64,000 nt of DNA from Chryseobacterium sp. W4I1 (GTDB lineage Bacteria > Bacteroidota > Bacteroidia > Flavobacteriales > Weeksellaceae): contig NZ_JAUSXQ010000001.1 in NCBI RefSeq assembly GCF_030816115.1, positions 1,240,001-1,304,000 of the forward strand. The letters run 5' to 3'. A model generated the notes under the pieces. That model saw nothing but the letters and a program-made list of their open reading frames with translations, did not search any database and was not told where the DNA came from. Positions 54,276 through 62,527 of this stretch are shown here, piece by piece (within the stretch, counting starts at the first letter, position 1; every line of letters starts with the position of its first letter). A program made the translations under genes and the position numbers.

Positions 54276-57200
54276 TTAAGAACTGCTGGTTTGAATTTTA
54301 TGATTATACACGAGAAATTTTGAAAGTATTCCCGAAGGTGTTTTAGCTTTGTTATTAAGTATTCCTGTATTTGCAAAGACGATGAAATTATCCTTGGCTC
54401 TTGAAACAGCCACATTAAGCATATTGGGTTTATGATCTCTGTCAAAAAACATGGTGCCTTTATCCTCATCTCCATATACCATTGAAAATAGTACGAGAGA
54501 TCTTTCCGCGCCCTGTAGAGCATGAACAGTCCCAATTTTAAAATCATCTGTTTTAAACCCTGCCTGTTTTAATGCGGTTTTTAAATTGTTTTTCTGTCCG
54601 GTAAAGGGAGTTATAATGCCAACAGCTTCTTCAACCGGACCATATTTTTGTTCAATATCTTCTCTGTTTTTTACTAGCCAATTCACAATTTCTCTGACCT
54701 CATTGATATTAAATCTACTGCCATTTTCATTCTTTGTAGACTGGCCATCCACATGAATACAGTACATGGGAGGAAACAGCAGATCCTTCTTTGCTTTGCC
54801 TCTCAGGGGTATGAGCTGCCCGTCATAAGCCAGTACGTTGCAGTAATTAATAATTTCATCATAGCATCTCCTGTGTTCTGTTAGAAGAACTCCTTTTTCA
54901 TGTAAATTAGGCTCCTTAAACCCGCAGGCATTTTGAGCCATTTTCATAATACTTCCTGTTGAAGAAAGAAAGCCTTTAGGATCAAATTCTTTCTCATAAA
55001 TGGTATCATCATAATCCTGTATGATTCCACTCTTTTTAAGGTTACCGATATCAATTTTATGGGTTACGTTCCATACCGGCTCGATCTGCTTTACATCTCC
55101 CACAATAACCGCCTGTTTGGCCAAAGCAAATGTTGCGATGCCTACTTCAGGAGAAACCTGACCCGCTTCATCGACAATTAAAAGATCAATAAAATCAAAA
55201 AGTGGGGGATTATCATACAGGTTCTTACCATCATTGGCTTTTTTGAAAAACTTAAAAAAACTGAAAAACTTGGGTGCCATATAGAAGGTGCTTACAAAAC
55301 AAGGGGTAAGCATGGCATGCCTTTGCCATCTCGTCATCATAGGATCTTTTCCTTTTCCCTCAAAAGATGAGCCTAAAAGACTGCTTTCAAGTTCCAAAAG
55401 ATATCTTCCCTCCCAATAATGCAAAGCGAGCTGAAAGGCTTTATGACGTAGTGAAATATCGAGTTCGTCATAAAAACAGTTAGCGTTTACTTTTTCACTT
55501 TTTAAGAGTTCGAAATCCCAGTATTCCTCTTCTGATCGTGGAGGATTGCCTTTAATCTGATTTTTGTTTTTCCATTCTTTCCAATTCTCTATGGACCTGA
55601 CAATACTTTTAGCCATATTAATTTTAGAATCTATTTTTTCAAGAAGTAAGTCCTTCTTGAATACCAAAGTTTCAGGGAGTACAATCAGGGAGTCTCTTAA
55701 AATTATTTTTATCTCAGAAGACCGGCTTTTTAATGCAGATTTTATTCCCAGAAAGCAAAAGAATTTTCTAAAGAAGGGCTCATTGTCAAAGTATGAAATA
55801 ATGTCCTTTTCATTTTTCATAAGATCCTCAATATCATTCTTGAGAATATTGTCATTTAATATCCCTTCTCTATAGTAATTTGAAAGTTTCGGGTTACTGA
55901 GAAGATAGTCGAATATAAAGACATTTTCAGATTGTAAATAGGCTTTCCACTTAATTCGAGAGTCTTTAAGGCTCTGTTCGATTGTAGAAATCTCTGATCG
56001 CAGTTTCTGTGTTACAGTACTAATGTTAAGTATAGACGAATTAAAGTAAGCCTTGCTTTTTTCCAAAAAATAGTCTTTAGCCTTTTGCAGAAACTCTACA
56101 TTCTCTATAGCATCAAAAAGGCCGCCTCCGTTTAACTTTTTGTAGTTGATTCCTTTTAATTCAGCTTCTTTTTTTCTTGTGGAGGGTAAATAGGTAGCGT
56201 AGCCATCAACATCGGGAATCCATCTGCCTTGCAGTTTCCCTTCTCTGGTATTAGACCTAGAAAAGCTGTCTATGATATTGGTGACCGCCTGGTTGTTGGT
56301 AGAGCAGGCAAGAATAACTGGCGCCTCTTTACCTCGGACTGCACTTTCAACCATTTTATTGGCTACAATACTTTGTAAGAGGGTCGTTTTTCCTGTGCCT
56401 GGAGGGCCATTAACCGCAAAAACTGTATCGCTCGTGGTTAAGAGTGTATTGAGACTTTTTCTTTGTGAAATTGATATAGGGAAATCAAAGCCCATCTGTC
56501 CGAGATGAAGCTCATTGGAATCAATTAAATCAGGAACTGCAACGGGTAGTTTTTGATGATCGTTTTTTAAGGTGATAAGCGATTGTAAAAGCTGTGGAAT
56601 ATTCTTTTGATGTAGAATTTTCTCATAGAGTTCTATAATTCCCATAGCTGCATTCATTTCGTCTTGTGGAAGAAGTACGAGGGCATTAAGAATCGTTTCA
56701 TAAGATTCTGTGTGGTAGTGGGAGAGTTCCTGATGGACGACGCTTTTAAATATATCTTGTATATAATTTATGTATTCAGCATATTTTGTATAGTTCTCCT
56801 TTCCTAAAGTTGTTACCTGGTCAACCTCTTCAACGGTACCAAATATAAATTCAGTTCTTTCATCAGCAAGAGGTTCAAGATATTTCCGCTGAAATAAGGG
56901 AAACATTTCATCAGGAATGTAAAGCTTACCATTTCTGTCCAGGTATGCGGAAAACCAAAAAGGAAATTTAGGCTTTTTATCTTTTAAATGAACAAGATGA
57001 TCGGATGCAGGTTTAAGCTTGAAAGGAGCCATCACTACGAATACATGATTTATAGTTATCCACTCTTCATTATCTTTACTTTTAATTCCTTTCTTTTCAT
57101 TGATCCTTTTTTCTTCAAAATCAATGAGTGCATTGACTTTTTGAAGATCAGTAATAGATTCATGTTCTATTTTAAAATTCTCAATTTCAAAATGTTGGTT

Positions 57201-57284
57201 GCTGTCAATTTCAATATCGGTATTAAGAGAGTCTGATAAATTCTTTTTCCAGTAGGTCAGCCATTTAATATATTCCTGATTCAT
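54276..57284 (-). CDS. SF1 (Upf1/DNA2-type) helicase, possible defence gene
   Basis: The 1002-residue protein has a 260-residue N-terminal part, a Walker A GPPGTGKTTLLQSIVA with K299, and a very long insertion (about 330-560) with coiled-coil character. Walker B DEAGQVSPEVG, motif III GDVKQIEPV, and the C-terminal motifs TPFTGQKNNLKTAL, GTVHALQGAERSLVLFSMVYGDED and AVSRAKDNFIVF complete the set of an SF1B helicase. It should unwind or remodel nucleic acid with ATP. Such stand-alone large helicases often belong to defence or mobile-element islands. It lies upstream of a recombinase and the HEPN series, oriented away. Confidence 0.85.
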   Translation of the reverse strand: MNQEYIKWLTYWKKNLSDSLNTDIEIDSNQHFEIENFKIEHESITDLQKVNALIDFEEKRINEKKGIKSKDNEEWITINHVFVVMAPFKLKPASDHLVHLKDKKPKFPFWFSAYLDRNGKLYIPDEMFPLFQRKYLEPLADERTEFIFGTVEEVDQVTTLGKENYTKYAEYINYIQDIFKSVVHQELSHYHTESYETILNALVLLPQDEMNAAMGIIELYEKILHQKNIPQLLQSLITLKNDHQKLPVAVPDLIDSNELHLGQMGFDFPISISQRKSLNTLLTTSDTVFAVNGPPGTGKTTLLQSIVANKMVESAVRGKEAPVILACSTNNQAVTNIIDSFSRSNTREGKLQGRWIPDVDGYATYLPSTRKKEAELKGINYKKLNGGGLFDAIENVEFLQKAKDYFLEKSKAYFNSSILNISTVTQKLRSEISTIEQSLKDSRIKWKAYLQSENVFIFDYLLSNPKLSNYYREGILNDNILKNDIEDLMKNEKDIISYFDNEPFFRKFFCFLGIKSALKSRSSEIKIILRDSLIVLPETLVFKKDLLLEKIDSKINMAKSIVRSIENWKEWKNKNQIKGNPPRSEEEYWDFELLKSEKVNANCFYDELDISLRHKAFQLALHYWEGRYLLELESSLLGSSFEGKGKDPMMTRWQRHAMLTPCFVSTFYMAPKFFSFFKFFKKANDGKNLYDNPPLFDFIDLLIVDEAGQVSPEVGIATFALAKQAVIVGDVKQIEPVWNVTHKIDIGNLKKSGIIQDYDDTIYEKEFDPKGFLSSTGSIMKMAQNACGFKEPNLHEKGVLLTEHRRCYDEIINYCNVLAYDGQLIPLRGKAKKDLLFPPMYCIHVDGQSTKNENGSRFNINEVREIVNWLVKNREDIEQKYGPVEEAVGIITPFTGQKNNLKTALKQAGFKTDDFKIGTVHALQGAERSLVLFSMVYGDEDKGTMFFDRDHKPNMLNVAVSRAKDNFIVFANTGILNNKAKTPSGILSKFLVYNHKIQTSSS

Positions 57285-57448
57285 TTGTGATGGGTTGGTT
57301 ATTAAAAATCATATCCAACTAAATTAAAACATTTATATTAAATAGTTTTATGGGATTCCGTAAAAATTCACTTTATGATGAATTAGTTGTGATTTATCTT
57401 TCCCCTTTGAAATTTATTTTTTAAAATGGTGGTATTTTGAGGTCTTAC

Positions 57449-57480
57449 AAGGTGTGAATTTTTACACCTTATTTTTTTTA
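57449..57480 (+). terminator. Rho-independent terminator, plus strand
   Basis: AAGGTGT pairs with ACACCTT, followed by ATTTTTTTT. It faces the recombinase direction but has no intact gene upstream on that strand, so it may stop read-through or be a relic. Confidence 0.6.
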
Positions 57481-57556
57481 CATTGTTTTCTCAAAATCTC
57501 GTATCATTAAACAAAGTTTTATAAATTTATAATGTATGAGTTTAATGTGACAAAAT

Positions 57557-57943
57557 ATGAAAATAGGATATGCAAGGGTTTCGACCAAAGATCAAAATTT
57601 GGATTTATAAATTGAAGCGTTAGAAAAAGCAGGTTGTGAGAAAATTTATCAGGAGAAAATTTCAGGCGCAACAAAGAATCGTCCTGAACTTGATAAGGTG
57701 ATTGAACAGGCAGGATTGCAGTCTGCGAGAGCGAGAGGAAGAGCCGGAGGAAGACCAAAGGGCTACACAGCGGAGACAATATCCAAGCTGTTAATTTTGC
57801 GCTCCATTTATAAAGATCCTACAAAACGCCCGGAAGATATTTATAGGCCTTTGGGACTGACCAGGGCAACATTTTATAGGTATGCTAAGATTCTGGATAA
57901 TCATACGGATGAAGAAATAAAGAAAATGGCAAATAAAAAATAA
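57557..57943 (+). pseudogene. Serine recombinase/resolvase with nonsense codon and internal deletion
   Basis: From ATG 57557 the resolvase start MKIGYARVSTKDQNLDL keeps the catalytic serine. An in-frame TAA then replaces the expected Gln codon (IEALEKAGC follows). After RPELDKVIEQ about 90 residues of the catalytic domain are missing, and the frame continues AGLQSARARGRAGGRPKGYTAETISKL with the complete DNA-binding HTH and tail (DEEIKKMANKK). It resembles a Tn3/Hin-type resolvase; it cannot catalyse recombination. A second copy of its last codons occurs at 62527. Confidence 0.8.
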
Positions 57944-58217
57944 ACAGGTTCATTTTATTTCATCTTAAAAAAATTGCTAAAGATTGTCTCAACAAAAAAC
58001 AAGAAGTGGAATTTGTAATTTTATTTTTGTCATTTATGTTAATCCGCAATTGATAACAGATTATATTAATTATATTTGATTAGGTCACATAGAAATGAAA
58101 AAAGCATATGTTTTATCGCGTATCCAGTCTAATTTTGGAAGCTATGTTATAATGTATCTTTTATTAACAAGCTCCAGCAAATTTTAAAAACCCGCCAAAA
58201 ACCATGAAACAAACCAA
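57944..58217. other. Spacer at the left edge of the cassette series
   Basis: Nothing coding is visible. A weak leader-like string GTCTCAACAAAAAAC occurs at 57986-58000. The segment joins the recombinase pseudogene to the first plus-strand gene of the series. Confidence 0.3.
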
Positions 58218-58619
58218 ATGAAAATAGAAATTGATATATCTGATGATAAACTTCAAAATCTCAGTATTACAGCAAAAACTGAGATAAGCAAAGTTTCAAA
58301 ATCCTACATAGAAGATGTTCTTGATGAAGCAAGTCGAATTGAAGAAAGTCGAAGAACTTCTAACGGCAATCCTGAAATTACAGCAGCTATAATTAATGAT
58401 GCTGTGGTTTTTGCTAAGAATTATGGCATTAGAAAAAAGAAACCAAAGAAACAGATATTTATGCAAATCCTTGCATTTGTAGCTTCAACTTTCACTGGAG
58501 GATTGTTTGATACAGATAAGTTTAAAGATACTGGTTATGTTTTACTTTTTCTTGTAATTTTCTTAGTTGCAGTAGTTGCAACAGTTTACTTAATTCTTAA
58601 CGACAACAACAATGAATAA
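58218..58619 (+). CDS. Membrane protein with histone-fold-like N-terminus, 133 aa
   Basis: The first 70 residues are predicted helix-strand-helix: SKVSKSYIEDVLDEASRIEESRRTSNG, then PEITAAIINDAVVFAK. This is the spacing of a histone fold (long helix, loop with a short strand, EITxxxI-type final helix). A basic stretch RKKKPKKQ follows, and one or two membrane segments (FMQILAFVASTFTGG, YVLLFLVIFLVAVVATVYLIL). Its last 8 nt overlap the next gene, which has the same plan, so both act together. I know no named family; the fold assignment is inference by eye. Confidence 0.6.
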   Translation: MKIEIDISDDKLQNLSITAKTEISKVSKSYIEDVLDEASRIEESRRTSNGNPEITAAIINDAVVFAKNYGIRKKKPKKQIFMQILAFVASTFTGGLFDTDKFKDTGYVLLFLVIFLVAVVATVYLILNDNNNE

Positions 58620-59349
58620 CGAAAATATTAATTCAAAACTAACTCCGTCTGCTAAAGAAGCACTGAACGAGTTAACAGAAGACTTTAAAGAGAATTTAAT
58701 CGAAAAAGCATACACAATTGCTAAAGAAAGAAATACTGCTAATCGTGAAATTTCGCTTAGAGATATTTTAGAAGCTCAACAACCTTCTCAAAATATTATT
58801 GAAAAGCAAAAGTATACAGACTACCGAAGAAAAAGATGGACAATGCTAATTTCATTTAGTGGTGCTATTTATGCAATCGCTGGTATATTATTATATTTAT
58901 TTCAAAACAAAAAATTTTCAATTGAAAACGATTTAGGTTTGATAATAGCAGTTATTGGAATACTGCTAACATTATTAGCTTTTATATACGGGCAATTAAT
59001 AAATAAGAGACAATATCTCTACACTACTACAACGACGACTACAAACAATTTTTCTGAAATTGATAGTTTTGAAATTGTAAAAAGATGGCAGATTATAGAG
59101 CAATTAACTGTTTCTGTAATGAAAGAGAAGAACATAAGTGATTCTAAATCTAATTCTGTTAGCCAAGTAATAAAATATTTAACCGAAAATTTCACAAAGT
59201 CCGAAGTTGATTATCTCAATATTAAACAATTGCTACAATCAAGGAATAAAATTTTACATGAAGGTTATAGCTTAAGTGATGCCGAAAAGAAAAAATATAT
59301 TGAAATTGCTGACAATCTAATTGAAAAACTTGAACATGCAAAAAAATAA
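58612..59349 (+). CDS. Membrane HEPN protein with histone-fold-like N-terminus, 245 aa
   Basis: Residues about 8-55 read LTPSAKEALNELTEDFKENLIEKAYTIAKERNTANREISLRDILEA, again a histone-fold pattern. Two membrane helices follow (76-97, 108-130), then a TTTTTTTNN linker and a cytosolic helical domain. The latter contains R211-N-K-I-L-H216, the RxxxxH motif of HEPN domains (LLQSRNKILHEGYSL), whose members are often RNases in toxin-antitoxin, abortive infection and CRISPR-associated systems. Overlap with the 58218 gene indicates a two-gene system. An attC-like palindrome follows directly. Function as a membrane-bound RNase effector is inference. Confidence 0.65.
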   Translation: MNNENINSKLTPSAKEALNELTEDFKENLIEKAYTIAKERNTANREISLRDILEAQQPSQNIIEKQKYTDYRRKRWTMLISFSGAIYAIAGILLYLFQNKKFSIENDLGLIIAVIGILLTLLAFIYGQLINKRQYLYTTTTTTTNNFSEIDSFEIVKRWQIIEQLTVSVMKEKNISDSKSNSVSQVIKYLTENFTKSEVDYLNIKQLLQSRNKILHEGYSLSDAEKKKYIEIADNLIEKLEHAKK

Positions 59350-59353
59350 ATCT

Positions 59354-59490
59354 GCTGGTAACAGCCGTTTGGCGAGGTTGTGAATTTTGTGATAAATTCA
59401 CGTTTTCGTTCCGCAAGAAATTTTATCCATAACGGAAAATAAAGGTTACGAAGTTCGCAATCTCGCCAAGCGGCGGAATGTTATAATTGC
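59354..59490. repeat. Integron attC-like palindrome
   Basis: The left arm contains TAACAGCCG and TTGGCGAGGTTGTGAA. The complement of the right arm contains TAACATTCCG and TTGGCGAGATTGCGAA. The arms are about 130 bp apart, with mismatches and extra bases on one side and a second, inner pair (CGTTTTCGTT / AACGGAAAAT). Outer TAAC and GTTA resemble the core sites of attC. It sits directly after a stop codon and before a leader motif. Confidence 0.6.
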
Positions 59491-59498
59491 TACTAAAA

Positions 59499-59514
59499 TC
59501 TCACAAAAAGATAA
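59499..59514 (+). repeat. Cassette leader motif, copy 6
   Basis: TCTCACAAAAAGATAA lies 8 nt after the palindrome and 6 nt before the ATG at 59521. It is thus located where a ribosome-binding site would be. Confidence 0.5.
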
Positions 59515-59520
59515 CTAACA

Positions 59521-60189
59521 ATGCTTCCAATAGATATATTTAAAATCATAAATTCTGATGAATATAATAATTTAAATAATTATTTAATGTCATTTGAAAA
59601 TTTTTTAAATATTGAGTTAAAAAAAATTAGCGATAATCAAGAAAAATTAATAAAAGGAGAGCAAGAAAATTTAGAAAATAATAATTATTCGAACGAAATT
59701 GAATTGTTTAATGAACGGCACTATTATTATGGTACAATATTCACTAGCAATTTTAGAATTACACTTTTAAGTCTAATAATTTCCTCACTTGAAAATATAT
59801 TAAAAGATATTTGTTATCAATATAAAATAATTAAATATTCTCCTTTTGATATTAATGACCTAAAAGGAAATAGTGACATTGAAAAAGCTAAATTATATCT
59901 GACTAAAGTTTCAAATAAAAATATTGGAAAAATTCCTAAATGGTCAGAAATAAATGATTATAAATTTATAAGAAATAAATTCACTCATCAAAATGGGAGA
60001 GTTTCTAGCAAATCAAGTGATGTGGCTCAACTTAGGGCAATTTCAGCTAAATATAATGGAATCAAACTATTTGAATCAAATGATGAAATTAGAATTTGGA
60101 TAAGTGATAAAATTTTTTGTAAGAACGCACTAAATGATTCATATAGTTTTATAAACCACCTCATTGATGCTTTAAAAGATGATCAATAA
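59521..60189 (+). CDS. HEPN-like protein, 222 aa
   Basis: The helical soluble protein has TLLSLIISSLENILKDICYQYKIIKY in the middle, as in HEPN four-helix bundles, and then WSEINDYKFIRNKFTHQNGRV with R151-N-K-F-T-H156 (RxxxxH). HEPN proteins of this size include cryptic RNases of abortive infection systems and RiboL-PSP-type toxins. It is flanked on both sides by leader motifs and has no antitoxin-like partner other than the small proteins that follow. Nuclease activity is inference. Confidence 0.65.
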   Translation: MLPIDIFKIINSDEYNNLNNYLMSFENFLNIELKKISDNQEKLIKGEQENLENNNYSNEIELFNERHYYYGTIFTSNFRITLLSLIISSLENILKDICYQYKIIKYSPFDINDLKGNSDIEKAKLYLTKVSNKNIGKIPKWSEINDYKFIRNKFTHQNGRVSSKSSDVAQLRAISAKYNGIKLFESNDEIRIWISDKIFCKNALNDSYSFINHLIDALKDDQ

Positions 60190-60235
60190 GTTCTTATAAT
60201 ATCAGCAAGCCGAGAACATTTCAGAATCAATCAAG

Positions 60236-60250
60236 TCTCAAAAAACGATA
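60236..60250 (+). repeat. Cassette leader motif, copy 7
   Basis: TCTCAAAAAACGATA is an exact consensus copy that ends two bases before the ATG at 60253. A short stretch with GCAAGCCGAGAACATTTC before it may be a collapsed palindrome. Confidence 0.6.
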
Positions 60251-60252
60251 AT

Positions 60253-60558
60253 ATGACAGAAAATTATATTCAATATGCAGGAGGCTATCAAAAAGACAAT
60301 ATTGAAAAAAAGGATATAGTAAAAGCTATAGCAGACATTCAATTAATGGATGACGAACATGGAGCATTCTGGGTTTCAGTTATAACCAATGATGAAAATG
60401 TTATTGAAGTAAATAAAGATTTATCACTTTCTGTAATTTTAGAAGGACAACAAACCAACTATCAGGCTAAAGATTGGACCGAAGTCACAGAAATTTTTAA
60501 GCTATTATTAATTGAAAAATTTGATGAAATAGCCGAGAGAGTAAATAGAAATAAGTAA
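60253..60558 (+). CDS. Small hypothetical protein, 101 aa
   Basis: The soluble product has alternating strands (GAFWVSVITNDENVIEVNKDLSLSVILEG) and a C-terminal helix (WTEVTEIFKLLLIEKFDEIAERV). This shape is common among small immunity proteins. No family is recognised. Leader motifs lie on both sides, so it is a cassette of its own. Whether it neutralises a neighbouring HEPN protein is unknown. Confidence 0.55.
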   Translation: MTENYIQYAGGYQKDNIEKKDIVKAIADIQLMDDEHGAFWVSVITNDENVIEVNKDLSLSVILEGQQTNYQAKDWTEVTEIFKLLLIEKFDEIAERVNRNK

Positions 60559-60560
60559 AG

Positions 60561-60577
60561 ATCAATAAACGATAAAA
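60561..60577 (+). repeat. Cassette leader motif, copy 8 (shortened)
   Basis: ATCAATAAACGATAAAA keeps the AAACGATA half of the consensus. It lies between the stop at 60558 and the ATG at 60587. Confidence 0.4.
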
Positions 60578-60586
60578 TATAAATCA

Positions 60587-60883
60587 ATGCACTACAATGA
60601 GAAAACAATAATTGATACAATAAAAAATTACTATCCTATTGAGATGGAAATTGAATACAAAAATTTACCTCTTAAATTTTTTGTGAAAAAAAATAAACAA
60701 CATTTTTTAGCAGTTGAATTTTTTAAAGCCTCAGAACTATCTGCAATTTATTTATTTCGTTCAGATAATATAGAAAATGCGACAGAATTTAGTGAGGATT
60801 TTAATAATAGAGATGTTGCATTTCAAATCGATGATTTAAAGACTTTAGAAACAATTTTGAATGCAAATAGTTTAGTTGGCTAA
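60587..60883 (+). CDS. Small hypothetical protein, 98 aa
   Basis: The soluble product contains EIEYKNLPLKFFVKKNKQHFLAVEFFKASELSAIYLF and ends FQIDDLKTLETILNANSLVG. No family is recognised. It has no signal or membrane segment. The tight position between two leader motifs makes it a compact cassette of about 300 bp. Confidence 0.5.
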   Translation: MHYNEKTIIDTIKNYYPIEMEIEYKNLPLKFFVKKNKQHFLAVEFFKASELSAIYLFRSDNIENATEFSEDFNNRDVAFQIDDLKTLETILNANSLVG

Positions 60884-60887
60884 TTAA

Positions 60888-60902
60888 TTTCAAAAAACGA
60901 TA
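60888..60902 (+). repeat. Cassette leader motif, copy 9
   Basis: TTTCAAAAAACGATA differs from consensus only in one base. It precedes by about 50 nt a -7 box TAAATTTG (60949-60956) for the DUF4468 relic. Confidence 0.5.
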
Positions 60903-60969
60903 CTATTCCTAAATATGGATAACCGTAAAATTTCTTTCAGGTTATGCTTAAATTTGCAAAAAAATAAAT

Positions 60970-61564
60970 ATGAAGAAAATCTTTACACTTTCATTAATAG
61001 CTATTTCATCTGTTTGTTAGTGCGCAAAACGCGTCATATGACACAATTGTAAATAATAATCTAGCAAAAAAAGATAATTTTATAAATGCTGTAAATTGGT
61101 CTTCTATAAAAAATAAGGAGTTAAATCAAAAAGAGATTATTAGTAAAGACCAGGATTTAGGCTTTGTAAACACTAACATTTTGGCAAAAATACATGAGGA
61201 AGCTACAGTTGAATACTATTACAGTAATACAATAAAGATCGACAGTAAAGATAAAAAATATAAAATATCCATAATTAATCCTGTTATTCGTGTTAGAATG
61301 GGCAACGCTGATTTATCAGCGCTTTCAATTGATATCTTAAAAAAATATAGGAATTATATCACGAGCTTGTTAGACCTAATGAAAGACCAATTTGATAGTA
61401 AGATGGAATGGAGTTATGATGACATGGTCAAGATCTCTAAAATACAAAACTTACCAATTGAGCAAAAACAAATTCTAAAGACACTGATTGATAATGCTGT
61501 AAATTTAGATAAGAAATTATTTAGTGATTGTATAAAAACAATGAAAAATGACAATAACTGGTAG
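60970..61564 (+). pseudogene. DUF4468-like secreted protein, frameshifted in the signal peptide
   Basis: ATG 60970 starts the signal MKKIFTLSLIAISS and soon stops at TAG. Shifted by one base near 61009 the frame reads FVSAQNASYDTIVNNNLAKKDNFINAVNWSSIKNKELNQKEI and continues through YYYSNTIKIDSKDKKYKISIINPVIRVRMG to a natural end at 61564. These strands match DUF4468 proteins, periplasmic and of unknown role. Only the leader is broken, so this may be a recent change or an assembly error. Confidence 0.7.
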
Positions 61565-61612
61565 CTCTTTGGTTTAAAACCAGTTATAAAACAAATCCAA
61601 AACGAAGTAATT

Positions 61613-62476
61613 ATGCTCGATATTGAAAATCCAAATGAATCCTTAAAAGAAATTAAAGAAAAATTTTTAAGATTACATAATAGGTTTTTAGCTATTGCTA
61701 TGGATTACAAATATTATATAAATTCTAATATTTCTGACCAAGAAATTTATAAGCTTAGAGATAATGTCATTTTTAGATTACAAAGTGCCAGATTTCATTT
61801 TGAGTTACTTTTAAACCATCATCACTATATAGATCATAACATAAAAGAGATACATAAAAGTCAGGATCCGATTTTGGGCGGAGGTATTGAGCTTCAAGTT
61901 TATCAAATTAGAGCAACTGAAGAAATTTATTCTCTTTTTGATAGTTTAGTTTACCACTTATGCTCAAATTTTGATTATTTATTTAGACTGATTAATTTTA
62001 TTCATGGAAAAACTGACCTTGTCCAACCAAAGTGGAATCTATTTAAGTCAGACAAAAACGTAAAAAATAATATTTATTGCAGTAAAGAACTTATTGAAGC
62101 TTTAGATATTCATGACGAAAAATTTGTTTATCCTTTGATAAAACATCGCTCATTTCTTATTCATAATGAGTATGCGATCGGAGGTCATCAAATCTTTCTC
62201 AATGATTTAAAAACAAGGTTTCTAGTCACCGAAACGCTGAAAAATCATTTTCCAGAATTAACTGTAGAGTTTGAGGAAAAAGAAATGAGTATAAGTTTTG
62301 CAGCCAAATGGTTAATTGACAAGACTTTTGAAACTATAACCGAAGTTTTATTTGAGATTCGTGATGATATTGTCAGAAACCGTAAAGAGGTATTACCATT
62401 GTTTTTTTCTATAAGTTCAGACAATACAATGGAATCAACATCAGTTTATTATTGGGGAGACAGAAAACAAATTTAA
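61613..62476 (+). CDS. HEPN protein, Cthe_2314-like, 287 aa
   Basis: The helical protein has RATEEIYSLFDSLVYHLCSNFDYLFRLINFIHG and later KFVYPLIKHRSFLIHNEYAIGGHQIF with R179-S-F-L-I-H184, the HEPN RxxxxH. The whole layout resembles what I know as Cthe_2314-type HEPN proteins, but I cannot confirm that without a search. It lies 48 nt after the DUF4468 relic, in the same direction. An RNase role in stress or phage defence is inference. Confidence 0.65.
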   Translation: MLDIENPNESLKEIKEKFLRLHNRFLAIAMDYKYYINSNISDQEIYKLRDNVIFRLQSARFHFELLLNHHHYIDHNIKEIHKSQDPILGGGIELQVYQIRATEEIYSLFDSLVYHLCSNFDYLFRLINFIHGKTDLVQPKWNLFKSDKNVKNNIYCSKELIEALDIHDEKFVYPLIKHRSFLIHNEYAIGGHQIFLNDLKTRFLVTETLKNHFPELTVEFEEKEMSISFAAKWLIDKTFETITEVLFEIRDDIVRNRKEVLPLFFSISSDNTMESTSVYYWGDRKQI

Positions 62477-62512
62477 GAGCCAGTTACAATAGTGAACAAT
62501 AGATAAAGTAAG

Positions 62513-62527
62513 TCTCACTAAACGATA
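62513..62527 (+). repeat. Cassette leader motif, copy 10, fused to a recombinase tail
   Basis: TCTCACTAAACGATA joins directly to the last codons of a second serine recombinase copy. This junction marks the right edge of the cassette series. Confidence 0.55.

Noticed and set aside
54251..54547. 98-codon minus-strand frame overlapping the helicase 3' end
   Set aside because: It is an alternative frame of the helicase C-terminal motifs.
57544..57556. Second copy of the S24 operator upstream of the recombinase (GTGACAAAATAT)
   Set aside because: Only one half-site is present; the GTCAC arm is missing.
57698..57943. Stand-alone 81-codon DNA-binding protein
   Set aside because: The sequence continues upstream in the same frame as a serine recombinase with an internal deletion, so it is the tail of a pseudogene, although expression of the tail is not excluded.
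27480..62527. Leader motifs as a CRISPR array
   Set aside because: Spacing ranges from hundreds to thousands of bases, units contain genes, and no cas genes are present.
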